Assembly: GCF_030254645.1 (NCBI RefSeq)
Contig: NZ_CP116346.1
Location: 4,195,001-4,259,000, forward strand
Length of the DNA: 64,000 nt
Source: Paucibacter sediminis
Lineage (GTDB): Bacteria; Pseudomonadota; Gammaproteobacteria; Burkholderiales; Burkholderiaceae_C
Direction of reading: 5' to 3'
A model generated the notes under the pieces. The model saw nothing but the letters and a program-made list of their open reading frames with translations. It did not search any database and was not told where the DNA came from. Within the stretch, counting starts at the first letter, position 1. Every line of letters begins with the position of its first letter. The translations under genes and the position numbers were made by a program. Below are positions 1 through 8,175 of the stretch, one piece after another.

Positions 1-437
1 GCGCCAAGGTGGCATCGCTGATGCTTGCCAGCGGCGTGTTCGGCAAGGCGGCGCAGGCCGCCGGCGAGGCTGCCGGCAAGGGCGCCTTCGAGGCCAAGAG
101 CCTGGCCGATGTGGTGAAGGCGCTGGGCTATGGCGCGCCCACCGAAAGCAAGGACGTGAGCATCACCGCGCCCGACATCGCCGAGAACGGCGCCGTCGTG
201 CCGCTGGGTGCGACCACCACTGCGGCCGGCGTCAAGCAGATGCTGCTGTTGGTGGAAAAGAACCCCTCGGTGCTGGCCGCGCTGTTCAACGTCAGCCCGG
301 AAGTGGAAGCCAGCTTCTCGACGCGCGTGAAGATGGGCCAGTCCTCCAACGTCTACGCGGTGGCGGTGACCAACGACAACAAGGTGCTGTACGCGCTGAA
401 GGAAGTCAAGGTCACGCTGGGTGGTTGCGGCGGTTGA
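1..437 (+). CDS. soxY: SoxY, sulfur carrier subunit (5' end outside window)
   Basis: SoxY is the subunit of the periplasmic SoxYZ carrier to which thiosulfate sulfur is covalently bound while the other Sox enzymes work on it. The frame is open to the left edge, so the N-terminus and export signal lie outside the window; an in-frame GTG at 9 need not be the start. The visible part has the family's conserved stretches (FEAKSLADVVKALG and SKDVSITAPDIAENGAVVP) and ends in GGCGG, the swinging arm whose cysteine carries the substrate. soxZ follows after 45 bases. In many Burkholderiales soxCD lie just upstream; that cannot be seen here. Confidence 0.96.
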   Translation, partial: AKVASLMLASGVFGKAAQAAGEAAGKGAFEAKSLADVVKALGYGAPTESKDVSITAPDIAENGAVVPLGATTTAAGVKQMLLLVEKNPSVLAALFNVSPEVEASFSTRVKMGQSSNVYAVAVTNDNKVLYALKEVKVTLGGCGG

Positions 438-482
438 TGCCGGCCCCCGATTTTTCAGAACTCAGCTAATCAGGAGCAAGAC

Positions 483-794
483 ATGGCAGATCCGATGCGA
501 ATCCGTGCGCAAGCCGCTGGCGACAAGGCCACCGTGCGCGTGTTGATGGCTCATGAAATGGAAAGCGGTCAGCGCAAGGACGCGGCCGGCAAGACCATCC
601 CGGCCTGGTACATCAACGAGGTGAGTGCCGCGCTGAACGGCAAGGTGGTGCTGACGGCGGAGTGGGGCCCCTCGGTCTCGAAGAACCCCTTCCTGCAATT
701 CGTCATCAAGGGCGCCAAGGCCGGCGACAAGGTGCAGGTGTCCTGGACCGACAACAAGGGCGACAAGCGCAGCGACGAAGCCACCGTGTCGTGA
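483..794 (+). CDS. soxZ: SoxZ, sulfur carrier subunit
   Basis: SoxZ (103 residues, the usual length) is the partner of SoxY in the periplasmic carrier complex. It has no cysteine and no signal peptide, which fits export as a complex with SoxY. Recognisable family stretches are VRVLMAHEMESGQRKD near residue 20 and the immunoglobulin-like C-terminal half with SKNPFLQFVIKGAKAGD. The ATG at 483 is preceded by the ribosome site AGGAGC. The gene sits 45 bases after soxY and 49 before soxA in one sox operon. Confidence 0.96.
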   Translation: MADPMRIRAQAAGDKATVRVLMAHEMESGQRKDAAGKTIPAWYINEVSAALNGKVVLTAEWGPSVSKNPFLQFVIKGAKAGDKVQVSWTDNKGDKRSDEATVS

Positions 795-843
795 ACCCCA
801 CCGGGCCAGAGAAGCCCGGCCAGACGGACAACAGGAGACAAGC

Positions 844-1638
844 ATGAAGCATTGGAGTTGGGTGGCCGCCCTGGCCTTGCTGCCCGGACTGGCCTGCGCC
901 CAGAAGACGGCGGCGGATTCGATTGCCGAATACCGCGCCTTGCTGGCGGACGGCAACCCGGCCGAGTTGTTTGAGGCCAAGGGCGAGGATCTCTGGAAGG
1001 CCAAGCGCGGCCCCAAGAACGCCTCGCTGGAGCGCTGCGATCTGGGGCAGGGCGCTGGCGTCGTGAAGGGCGCGTTCGTGCGCCTGCCGCGCTGGTTCGC
1101 CGATACCCAGCGGGTGCAGGATCTGGAATCGCGCCTGCTGACCTGCATGAGCACGCTGCAGGGGCTGGATGCCGAGGCGATTGCCAAGACGCCCTTCGGC
1201 AAGGGCGAACAGGCGAATATGGAGGCCCTGGTCGCGTGGATCTCGGCCGAGTCGCGCGGCCAGCGCATGCAGCTGCCGCAGGTCCATGCGGCCGAGCAGC
1301 GCATGTACGAGCTCGGCAAGCGCGCCTTCTTCTTCCGCGGCGGGCCGATGGATTTCTCCTGCGCCTCCTGCCATGGTGAGGACGGCAAGCGCATCCGCCT
1401 GCAGGACCTGCCCAACCTCACCAAGAACCCGGGCGATGGCGTGGGCTTCGCGGCCTGGCCGGCCTACCGCGTCTCCAGCGGCGAGCTGTGGGGCATGCAG
1501 CGGCGGCTGAACGACTGCTACCGCCAGCAGCGCTTCCCGTATCCGGGCTATGCCTCCGAGGTCACCATCGCCCTGGCCGTGTACATGGGTGTGAACGCCA
1601 AGGGTGCCGAGTCCATCGCCCCGGCCATCAAGCGCTGA
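844..1638 (+). CDS. soxA: SoxA, L-cysteine S-thiosulfotransferase haem subunit
   Basis: SoxA with SoxX joins thiosulfate oxidatively to the SoxY cysteine in the periplasm. The 264-residue protein begins with a signal peptide (cleavage near residue 19, after ACA). It has a single c-haem site, CASCH at 173-177. The likely active-site cysteine, the persulfide haem ligand, is C225 in NDCYRQQRFPYPGY. C65 and C101 lie in the N-terminal domain without a CXXCH motif. This matches the monohaem class of SoxA, where such a pair is known to form a disulfide instead of binding a second haem. A ribosome site (AGGAG) lies just before the ATG, and soxX starts 11 bases downstream. Confidence 0.96.
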   Translation: MKHWSWVAALALLPGLACAQKTAADSIAEYRALLADGNPAELFEAKGEDLWKAKRGPKNASLERCDLGQGAGVVKGAFVRLPRWFADTQRVQDLESRLLTCMSTLQGLDAEAIAKTPFGKGEQANMEALVAWISAESRGQRMQLPQVHAAEQRMYELGKRAFFFRGGPMDFSCASCHGEDGKRIRLQDLPNLTKNPGDGVGFAAWPAYRVSSGELWGMQRRLNDCYRQQRFPYPGYASEVTIALAVYMGVNAKGAESIAPAIKR

Positions 1639-1649
1639 AGGAGACGCAA

Positions 1650-2303
1650 ATGAACAAACGCTTTGTTTGGGCTGCTGTTGCAGCCTTGGCGCTGGGTGCG
1701 GCGGGTTGCGCCAGCCTGCCTGGCCAGCCCACGCCGGCCGAGCTGGACGCCCAGGCCCTGGCGATGCTGAAGGCCTCGTTCCGCGACGAGGGCATCGCCA
1801 CCACCAAGCGCCTGGAACAGGACCTCGGCCAACAGGCCTGCTCGGCCGAGAGCGCGCCGCCCGAAGGGGTGGCCAAGCGCGTCGAGGCCGAGGCGCTGGC
1901 CTCGATCAAGTGGCCGGCGGGCGGACAGTATCTGGGCGACTGGCGCGAGGGCGAGAAGCTGGCGCAAAACGGCCGCGGCATGACCTGGACCGACAAGTCC
2001 GCGGCGCCTGCCGCCAACGGCGCCAATTGCTACAACTGCCACCAGATCAGCAAGGAAGAGGTGTCCTTCGGCACCATCGGCCCCAGCCTCTACAACTACG
2101 GCAAGATCCGCGGCGTGAAGGACCCGGCCGATCCGGCCAGCGCCGCCATCGTGCAATACACCTGGGGCAAGCTGTGGAACTCCAAGGCCTACAACGCCTG
2201 TTCCAACATGCCGCGTTTCGGCCACGCTGGCCTGCTCAACGAGGAGCAGCTGCGCCATGTGATGGCGCTGATCCTCGACCCCCGTTCGCCGGTGAACCAG
2301 TAA
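1650..2303 (+). CDS. soxX: SoxX, monohaem cytochrome c subunit of SoxAX
   Basis: SoxX accepts electrons from SoxA in the thiosulfate-binding step. The 217-residue product starts with MNKRFVWAAVAAL and has a lipobox-like LGAAGC ending at C20, so it may be a lipoprotein. It has one haem-c site, CYNCH at about 126-130, and a probable axial methionine in SNMPRFGH. A segment of about 100 residues precedes the haem domain, making it longer than the shortest SoxX proteins; such extensions occur with monohaem SoxA. The start at 1650 was chosen for the signal sequence and the AAGGAG ribosome site; the frame is open further upstream inside soxA. soxB follows after 3 bases. Confidence 0.95.
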   Translation: MNKRFVWAAVAALALGAAGCASLPGQPTPAELDAQALAMLKASFRDEGIATTKRLEQDLGQQACSAESAPPEGVAKRVEAEALASIKWPAGGQYLGDWREGEKLAQNGRGMTWTDKSAAPAANGANCYNCHQISKEEVSFGTIGPSLYNYGKIRGVKDPADPASAAIVQYTWGKLWNSKAYNACSNMPRFGHAGLLNEEQLRHVMALILDPRSPVNQ

Positions 2304-2306
2304 GCC

Positions 2307-4040
2307 ATGAGTCTCAGCAAACGTGAATTCCTCCAGGTCATGTCCGCCGCCTCGGTGGCGGGCATGGGGCTCGGCCGTTATGCCGACGCCGATGCGGCGA
2401 CGGCAGAGCAGGGGCTCTATGAGCTGCCGCGCTTCGGCCAGGTGTCCTTCCTGCACATGACGGACTGCCATGCGCAGCTCAAGCCGATCTACTTCCGCGA
2501 GCCGAATGTGAACTTGGGGTTGGCCGGCATGCGTGGCCAAAGCCCCCATGTGGTGGGCGAGGGCATGTTGAAGGCGGCCGGCGTGCGGCCCGGCACGGCG
2601 CTGGCCCATGCCTTCACCTACCTGGACTTCGAGCGCGCCGCGCGCCGCTACGGCAAGGTGGGCGGCTTCGCCCACCTCAGCACCCTGGTCAAGCGCATGA
2701 AGGCCAGCCGCCCCGGCGCCCTGCTGCTGGACGGCGGCGACACCTGGCAGGGCTCGGCCACCTCGCTGTGGACCAATGCCCAGGACATGGTCGACGCCTG
2801 CAAGCTGCTGGGCGTGGACGTGATGACCGGCCACTGGGAGTTCACCTATGGCATGGAGCGGGTGAAGGAGATCCTCGAGAAGGACTTCAAGGGCAGGCTC
2901 GATTTCGTGGCGCAGAACGTCAAGACCAATGACTTCGGCGATCCGGTGTTCGCGCCCTATGTGATGCGCGAGATGAACGGCGTGCAGTGCGCCATCATCG
3001 GCCAGGCCTTCCCCTACACGCCGATCGCCAACCCGCGCTATATGGTGGCCGACTGGGCCTTCGGCATCCAGGACGAGAACATGCAGGCCATGGTCGACGA
3101 GGTGCGTGCCAAGGGCGCCAAGGTGGTGGTGGTGCTCTCGCACAACGGCATGGACGTGGACCTGAAGATGGCCTCGCGGGTGCGCGGCATCGATGCCATC
3201 CTGGGCGGTCACACGCACGACGGCGTGCCGGTGCCGGTGCAGGTCAAGAATGCCGGCGGCACCACCCTGGTGACGAATGCCGGCAGCAATGGCAAGTTCC
3301 TCGGCGTGCTGGACTTCGAGGTGAAGGACGGCCGCGTGGCCGACTTCCGCTACAAGCTGCTGCCGATCTTCTCCAATATGCTCAAGGCCGATCCGGACAT
3401 GGCGGCGCTGATCGAGAAGATCCGCAAGCCCTATGAGGCCAAGCTGAACGAGCAACTGGCGGTGAGCGACGGCCTGCTGTACCGCCGCGGCAATTTCAAC
3501 GGCAGCTGGGACCAGCTGATCGTCGATGCCTTGATCGAGGTGCAGGGCGCCGACATCGCCTTCTCGCCCGGCTTCCGCTGGGGTACGACGCTGCTGCCGG
3601 GCGACGTGATCACGCGCGAGCTGATGATGGACCAGCTCGCCACCACCTATTCCTACGCCACCGTCACGTCCATGAGCGGCGCCATGATCAAGACGGTGCT
3701 GGAAGACGTGTGCGACAACCTCTTCAATCCCGACCCTTATTACCAGCAGGGCGGCGACATGGTGCGCGTGGGCGGCCTGAGCTACAGCTGCGAGCCCGGG
3801 GCGGCGATGGGCAGGCGCATCCAGGACATGCGCCTGCACGGCAAGCCCATCGATGCCGACAAGCTCTACAAGGTGGCCGGCTGGGCCCCGGTGGCCGAAG
3901 AGGCCGCCAGCATGCCGGGCACGCGCATGGTGTGGGACGTGGTCGAGCAGTGGCTGAAGAGCCAGGGCCGCGTCAGCAGCCGCAAGCTCAACACGCCCAG
4001 GCTGCTGGGCGTGCAGGGCAACCCGGGCCTGGCGGCCTGA
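2307..4040 (+). CDS. soxB: SoxB, thiosulfohydrolase
   Basis: SoxB hydrolyses the terminal sulfonate from the SoxY-bound intermediate and releases sulfate. The 577-residue protein belongs to the dimanganese 5'-nucleotidase/metallophosphatase family. Metal-binding motifs are visible in order: TDCHAQ (52-57), GGDTWQG (143-149), GHWEF (175-179, the GNHE position of the family), SHNG (278-281) and GHTHD (301-305). The N-terminus (SKREFLQVMSAASVAGM) looks like a Tat-type signal with KR in place of RR. It is the last gene of the visible sox operon; its stop lies 15 bases from the stop of a convergent gene. No soxCD follows. Confidence 0.96.
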   Translation: MSLSKREFLQVMSAASVAGMGLGRYADADAATAEQGLYELPRFGQVSFLHMTDCHAQLKPIYFREPNVNLGLAGMRGQSPHVVGEGMLKAAGVRPGTALAHAFTYLDFERAARRYGKVGGFAHLSTLVKRMKASRPGALLLDGGDTWQGSATSLWTNAQDMVDACKLLGVDVMTGHWEFTYGMERVKEILEKDFKGRLDFVAQNVKTNDFGDPVFAPYVMREMNGVQCAIIGQAFPYTPIANPRYMVADWAFGIQDENMQAMVDEVRAKGAKVVVVLSHNGMDVDLKMASRVRGIDAILGGHTHDGVPVPVQVKNAGGTTLVTNAGSNGKFLGVLDFEVKDGRVADFRYKLLPIFSNMLKADPDMAALIEKIRKPYEAKLNEQLAVSDGLLYRRGNFNGSWDQLIVDALIEVQGADIAFSPGFRWGTTLLPGDVITRELMMDQLATTYSYATVTSMSGAMIKTVLEDVCDNLFNPDPYYQQGGDMVRVGGLSYSCEPGAAMGRRIQDMRLHGKPIDADKLYKVAGWAPVAEEAASMPGTRMVWDVVEQWLKSQGRVSSRKLNTPRLLGVQGNPGLAA

Positions 4041-4055
4041 GCGGCCCGAGCGACA

Positions 4056-4508
4056 TCAGGGATGCAGGTAGACGAAGCCCTCGCGCGCCTGCAACCTGGC
4101 CACCTCGGCCACGCCCGAGGGCACGATCTTGGCTTCCATTGCCACCTTGTCGGGCGAGATCTTGCGTGCGGCAAGGGTGTTGTTGCAGACCCTGAATTCC
4201 ACACCCTGGCCGGCCAGATCGCCGATGGCGCCAGCGAAGGGCTGGCCCTGCGGGGTGTTGGCGCCGTCGAGCAGAAAGTCGATGCCCGCGCCATGGCTCA
4301 CCACCACGATCTTCGCCGTTGGGTCGGCCGCCAGATGGTTGCGAATATTACCCATGGCCCTGGCGGCCTGGGCCACGCCCTCGCTCAGGTGGTAGACCAC
4401 CTTGACGCCCGCATCGGCGGCAAGGGCGGTTGCCGCGGGCAGGGCCAACGACAGGCTCAGGCCCAGCGCGGCAAGGCCACGCACCAGCATTCGGCGTTGA
4501 ATTGACAT
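4056..4508 (-). CDS. Secreted DsrE-family protein
   Basis: A 150-residue protein with an N-terminal export signal (RRMLVRGLAALGLSLSLALPAATALAA; Tat-like) followed by a DsrE/DsrF-type fold of about 115 residues. DsrE-family proteins bind or transfer sulfur, usually through a cysteine. Here a single cysteine lies in RVCNNTLAARKI near residue 109, and a VVVSHGAGIDFLLDG stretch typical of the family precedes it. It is transcribed away from the transporter gene at 4641, and the shared spacer holds a candidate ArsR site. A role in periplasmic sulfur trafficking is inferred from the fold and neighbours; the substrate is unknown. Confidence 0.8.
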   Translation of the reverse strand: MSIQRRMLVRGLAALGLSLSLALPAATALAADAGVKVVYHLSEGVAQAARAMGNIRNHLAADPTAKIVVVSHGAGIDFLLDGANTPQGQPFAGAIGDLAGQGVEFRVCNNTLAARKISPDKVAMEAKIVPSGVAEVARLQAREGFVYLHP

Positions 4509-4539
4509 GGATCACTCCTTGAGGTTCCGCAGGCTCTAT

Positions 4540-4558
4540 ACATCAGCAGCTGCGCATA
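4540..4558. promoter_or_regulatory. Candidate ArsR operator, site 1
   Basis: ACATC-AGCAGCT-GCGCATA matches the pattern ANATM-N7-GCGVATA, seen at five places in this island. It lies in the divergent spacer between the DsrE-like gene (start 4508) and the YeeE-like transporter (start 4641), about 32 bases from the first and 83 from the second. The assignment to the ArsR regulator at 10849 is an inference. Confidence 0.5.
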
Positions 4559-4640
4559 TTAGGATTTAAAAGCAAATTGTCCCGAATTGATCTGGGGCAA
4601 ACGCGCATAGCCGAAGCAAAAGCAGATCAAGGCCGCCATC

Positions 4641-5768
4641 ATGCCGCTGGAATCCATCCTCGAATCGCTCGGTCAGGCCAAGGCCCTGGCCGGTGGCGGG
4701 CTGATCATCGGTTTTGTGTTCGGCTTCTTTGCCCAGCGTTCGCGTTTCTGCCTGCGTTCGGCCACGATCGAGTTCTCGCGCGGCGCGCCGGGCGGCAAGC
4801 TGACGGTGTGGTTGTTTGCCTTTGCCACCGCCTTGCTGTCCACCCAGGCGCTGATCGCGCTGGGCCAGGCCGATGTCAGCGCGGCGCGCCAGCTGGCGGC
4901 GCGCGGCAGCCTCTCTGGCGCGGCGATCGGCGGCGCGCTGTTCGGCATCGGCATGATTCTGGCGCGTGGCTGCTCCAGCCGCCTACTGGTGCTGGCCGCG
5001 CAGGGCAATCTGCGCTCGGTGTTGTCGGGCCTGGTGTTCGCGGTCACCGCGCAGGCCGCCTGGACCGGCGTGCTGGCCCCTCTGCGCGAGCTGATCTCGG
5101 CCTGGTGGACGGTGGAGGGGGGCGCGGCGCGCGACCTCATCGCCATCACCGGCATCGGCCGCGGCGGGGCCTTGCTTTTTGCCGCCGTCTGGCTTGCGGC
5201 GGCGGTGCGCTGGGCCTGGCACCAGCGTGTGCCCGCCTGGGGTTGGGCTGGCGCCATCATGGTGGGCCTGGCGATCGGCGCGGCCTGGTGGTTCACCTCC
5301 TACGTGGCGCTGCTGGGCTTGGACGCGGAGGCCGCACCGGTGCAGGCCCTGAGCTTCACCGGCCCCTCGGCCGAGGTGCTGACGCGGGTGCTGTTCGCCC
5401 CTAGCAAGCCGCCCACCTTCGACCTGGGCCTGGTGCCCGGCGTGTTCCTGGGCTCCTTCCTGGCCGCCGCGCTGTTTCGCGAGCTGAAGCTGGAGGGCTT
5501 TGCCGGCGGCGCCAGCATGCGGCGTTACCTGGTGGGTGCGGTGTTGATGGGTTTCGGCGGCATGCTGGCGGGTGGCTGCGCGGTCGGCGCGGGCCTGTCG
5601 GGCGCGGCGGTGTTCACCGTCACCTCCTGGGTCACCCTGTCCTGCATGTGGGGCGCCGCGGCCCTCACCGATCACTGGGTCGATCGCCGCGCCGAGCGCC
5701 TGGCCGCCCAGCCCGTGGCCGCCCTGGATCAGGCGGTGCCCCAGTTCTCCCGCAGCTTCAGGGCCTGA
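4641..5768 (+). CDS. YeeE/YedE-family (TsuA-like) thiosulfate transporter
   Basis: A 375-residue inner-membrane protein with about nine to ten hydrophobic segments. It shows the two conserved cysteine stretches of the YeeE/YedE family, ARGCSSRLL and GGCAVGAGLSG, plus the N-terminal QRSRFCLRSA. Members such as TsuA import thiosulfate by passing it between cysteine residues. Next to sox genes it probably brings sulfur species into the cell or balances the periplasmic pool. The start at 4641 gives MPLESILESLG just before the first membrane segment. The cytochrome c4 gene begins 18 bases downstream, so the two may be cotranscribed. Confidence 0.88.
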   Translation: MPLESILESLGQAKALAGGGLIIGFVFGFFAQRSRFCLRSATIEFSRGAPGGKLTVWLFAFATALLSTQALIALGQADVSAARQLAARGSLSGAAIGGALFGIGMILARGCSSRLLVLAAQGNLRSVLSGLVFAVTAQAAWTGVLAPLRELISAWWTVEGGAARDLIAITGIGRGGALLFAAVWLAAAVRWAWHQRVPAWGWAGAIMVGLAIGAAWWFTSYVALLGLDAEAAPVQALSFTGPSAEVLTRVLFAPSKPPTFDLGLVPGVFLGSFLAAALFRELKLEGFAGGASMRRYLVGAVLMGFGGMLAGGCAVGAGLSGAAVFTVTSWVTLSCMWGAAALTDHWVDRRAERLAAQPVAALDQAVPQFSRSFRA

Positions 5769-5786
5769 TGCCCTAGAGTGAGGTTC

Positions 5787-6404
5787 ATGCGCTACACCCA
5801 ACTCCGTCGTTCAGCGGCCGCCGGCTGGCTGATCCTCATGCTTGCTGCGGGCGCCCAGGCCCAGGATGCGCAGCTCGCCCGTGCCGAGGAGATCGTGCAG
5901 GGCAAATGCTTCATCTGCCATGGCGTCGATGGCGAGAGTTCCAGCCCGGTGTTTCCGCGCCTGGCCGGCCAGCATGGTGCTTATGTGGCGCGCCAGCTGG
6001 CCGACTACCAGGCCGGCAAGCGCAAGAGCAGCACCATGCAGGCGATGGTGGAAGACCTGAATGCCGAAGACTTCGCCGCGCTGGGCCGCTATTTCGAGTC
6101 GCGCAAGCCGGTGGCCCACGCGGTGGACGACAGCGAACTGGCCCAGGTGGGGCGCTTTGTCTTCATGCGCGGCAATCCCTATAGCGGCGTGGCCGCCTGT
6201 GCCGGCTGCCATGGCCCCAAGGGTCATGGCACGCCGCAGCTGCCGCGCCTGGCCGGCCAGCACGCGCAGTACACCGAGAACCAGCTGCGCCTGTTCAACA
6301 AGCGCGAACGCAGCAACGACAACGCGGTGATGCACGCCATCGCCAGCAAGCTCAGCGAGCTGGAGCTGAAGGCCGTGTCGGCCTACATCAGTGGTTTGAA
6401 CTGA
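5787..6404 (+). CDS. Dihaem cytochrome c4
   Basis: A periplasmic c4-type cytochrome of 205 residues with a signal peptide ending near AGAQA and two similar haem domains: CFICH in the first and CAGCH in the second. Each is followed by the repeat PRLAGQH and a methionine (TMQAM, VMHAI) as likely sixth ligand. Cytochrome c4 usually passes electrons from periplasmic donors to terminal oxidases, so here it may take electrons from SoxAX or flavocytochrome c. The ATG at 5787 follows GTGAGG at 5 bases; an in-frame GTG at 5778 would add three residues. The stop lies 3 bases from that of the convergent fccB. Confidence 0.92.
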   Translation: MRYTQLRRSAAAGWLILMLAAGAQAQDAQLARAEEIVQGKCFICHGVDGESSSPVFPRLAGQHGAYVARQLADYQAGKRKSSTMQAMVEDLNAEDFAALGRYFESRKPVAHAVDDSELAQVGRFVFMRGNPYSGVAACAGCHGPKGHGTPQLPRLAGQHAQYTENQLRLFNKRERSNDNAVMHAIASKLSELELKAVSAYISGLN

Positions 6405-6407
6405 GGC

Positions 6408-7700
6408 TTACCCAAGCATGTCGGTCCAGATGTTCTCCGCCCAGGAGAGGGCATAACGCCCCTCGACCTGGTTGGCGGCGGCGGACACGCCGCCCGAGCC
6501 GGGCACCGGCTTGAAGGCCTTCTCGGCGGCGTCGTACTGGTGCACCGAGGCCACATGCACGACGTCGCGCGCGGTGACGAAGCTGTAGCAGGTGTTCATC
6601 AGCACCGGCGTGGCATTGACGGCCTCGCCCCTGAGCAGCTGGATGATGGCCGCGGCCGCCAGCTTGGCCTGCTGGTTGGCCATATGGCCGGACTTGGGCA
6701 TGCCCGGGCCGGGGAAGACGGCGTCGCCCAGCACATGCACGCCGGGCAGGGCGGTGGACTCCATGCTCAGCCAGTGCACGCCGGCCCAGCGTTGGTTGAT
6801 GTTCACCACGCCGGCCTGCAGCGCCAGGTCGGCGGCACGCTGCGGTGGAATCACGTTCAGCACATCGGCCTTGACGTCCTCGAACTCCAGGCGTGCCAGC
6901 TTGCCAGCATTGGCGACCTCCTTCAGCTCGGCATTGGGGCGGTACTCGAGGATGCCCTCGTAATGCTGCTTGAAGGCCTTCTCGAACAGCGCCTTCTTGG
7001 ACTGGATCTCGGGGTTGGCATCCAGCACCAGCAGCTTGGACTTGGGCTTGGCCGTCTTCAGGTAGCTGGCGATCATGCAGGCCCGCTCATAGGGGCCGGG
7101 CGGGCAGCGGTAGGGTGCCTTGGGAATGCTCATCGCCACCACGCCGCCGTCGGCCATGTCGGTCAGCTGCTTGCGCAGCGCCACCGTCTGCGGGCCGGCC
7201 TTCCAGCTGTGCAGCACCTGGCCGCTGGCCAGCGCGGCCTGCAGGCCGCCGATCTGATCGCTCATGAAATCGATGCCGGGCGAGAGCACCAGGCGGTCGT
7301 AGGCCAGCGCGCTGCCGTCGGCCAGACGCACCGACTTGGCCACCGGGTCGATCGCCACCACCTCGCCCTGCACCAGCTTCACGCCCAGGGCCTTGAGGCC
7401 CTCGTAGCCGCGCGTGATGTCGCTCATCTGCTTGTGGCCGCCCAGCACCAGGTTGGAGATCGGGCAGGAGACGAAACTGGGCTGGCGCTCCACCAGGGTC
7501 ACGTCCACATTGCCGCCCCACAGGCGCAGATAGCGCGCCGCGGTGGCGCCCCCAAAGCCGCCGCCCACCACCACCACCCGGCCGATCGACGGCCCCGTGC
7601 CCATGCTTGCGCAGCCCGTCAGGCCCATGCCCGCCAGCGCCAGGCCGCCCAGCAGCAGCTGGCGACGTTGCAGTTCGGATTGTTGATGCGCTTTTGTCAT
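6408..7700 (-). CDS. fccB: FccB, flavoprotein subunit of flavocytochrome c sulfide dehydrogenase
   Basis: This 430-residue periplasmic flavoenzyme oxidises sulfide and passes electrons to its cytochrome partner. A twin-arginine signal (LQRRQLLLGGLALAGMGLTGC) is followed by the FAD-binding motif VVVVGGGFGG at 42-51. The cysteines corresponding to the redox-active pair of the family appear to be C199 in YRCPPGPYER and C371 in MNTCYSF; the second FAD stretch is VHVLGDAV. The C-terminal part is the sulfide-dehydrogenase-specific domain. It is downstream of fccA with 10 bases between, so the two form an operon. Confidence 0.93.
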   Translation of the reverse strand: MTKAHQQSELQRRQLLLGGLALAGMGLTGCASMGTGPSIGRVVVVGGGFGGATAARYLRLWGGNVDVTLVERQPSFVSCPISNLVLGGHKQMSDITRGYEGLKALGVKLVQGEVVAIDPVAKSVRLADGSALAYDRLVLSPGIDFMSDQIGGLQAALASGQVLHSWKAGPQTVALRKQLTDMADGGVVAMSIPKAPYRCPPGPYERACMIASYLKTAKPKSKLLVLDANPEIQSKKALFEKAFKQHYEGILEYRPNAELKEVANAGKLARLEFEDVKADVLNVIPPQRAADLALQAGVVNINQRWAGVHWLSMESTALPGVHVLGDAVFPGPGMPKSGHMANQQAKLAAAAIIQLLRGEAVNATPVLMNTCYSFVTARDVVHVASVHQYDAAEKAFKPVPGSGGVSAAANQVEGRYALSWAENIWTDMLG

Positions 7701-7710
7701 GCGATGCTCC

Positions 7711-8037
7711 TCAGGGCTTGGCCGGCAGCGCGGCGAAATGCTTCACGACCAGCTTGAGCTGCTCCTCGCTATAGCCCTTGGCGATCTGGTGCATGATGGT
7801 GGCCGGCTGGGCACCGCTGCGGAAGTCGGCCAGCAGCTTGAGCAGCTCGTCCTCCTTGCGGCCGGCGAGCGTCTTCATCTCGCCCTTGGCCACGCCGGCC
7901 GTGCCATGGCAGTTGGCGCAGGTGGCCGCGAGGTTGCGCGCCAGATGAGGGTCGGCCTTGGGATCCTGTGCCCAGCTCGCGCCGGCCAGCAAGGCCAGGC
8001 TCAGCGGCCATGCGCCGCGTACTCTCGTCCCTGTCAT
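7711..8037 (-). CDS. fccA: FccA, cytochrome c subunit of sulfide dehydrogenase
   Basis: A 108-residue exported monohaem cytochrome, the electron-accepting subunit for FccB. It has a signal peptide (start MTGTRVRGAWPLSLALLAGASWAQ), one haem site CANCH, and a methionine in ATIMHQIAKGY as probable axial ligand. The ATG at 8037 was chosen because AGGAG lies 8 to 9 bases upstream; a longer reading to 8094 would put non-signal sequence in front. Many FccA proteins are dihaem, so this is the short monohaem form. The promoter must lie in the 130-base spacer shared with the gene at 8167. Confidence 0.9.
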   Translation of the reverse strand: MTGTRVRGAWPLSLALLAGASWAQDPKADPHLARNLAATCANCHGTAGVAKGEMKTLAGRKEDELLKLLADFRSGAQPATIMHQIAKGYSEEQLKLVVKHFAALPAKP

Positions 8038-8156
8038 GAGCATCTCCTGAGTTGGCGGGCCTGCGCTTGTGGGCCCGGCTGCCAGCATCCGCACAAGCCG
8101 CGCCTCGGCCCATCGGGACTAACCATGATGGTCGACAGGCGATGGAGCGCGCTGTA

Positions 8157-8175
8157 ATATCAGCGCATGCGAATA
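8157..8175. promoter_or_regulatory. Candidate ArsR operator, site 2
   Basis: ATATC-AGCGCAT-GCGAATA fits the pattern ANATM-N7-GCGVATA exactly. It lies between fccA and the SoxH-like gene and overlaps the latter's predicted ATG at 8167. Either that start codon is wrong or a regulator bound here would cover the transcription start and the first codons. Confidence 0.55.

Noticed and set aside
1548-3839. A minus-strand open frame of about 763 codons over soxX and soxB
   Set aside because: Antisense shadow of recognised sox genes with a His/Ala/Gly-rich translation.
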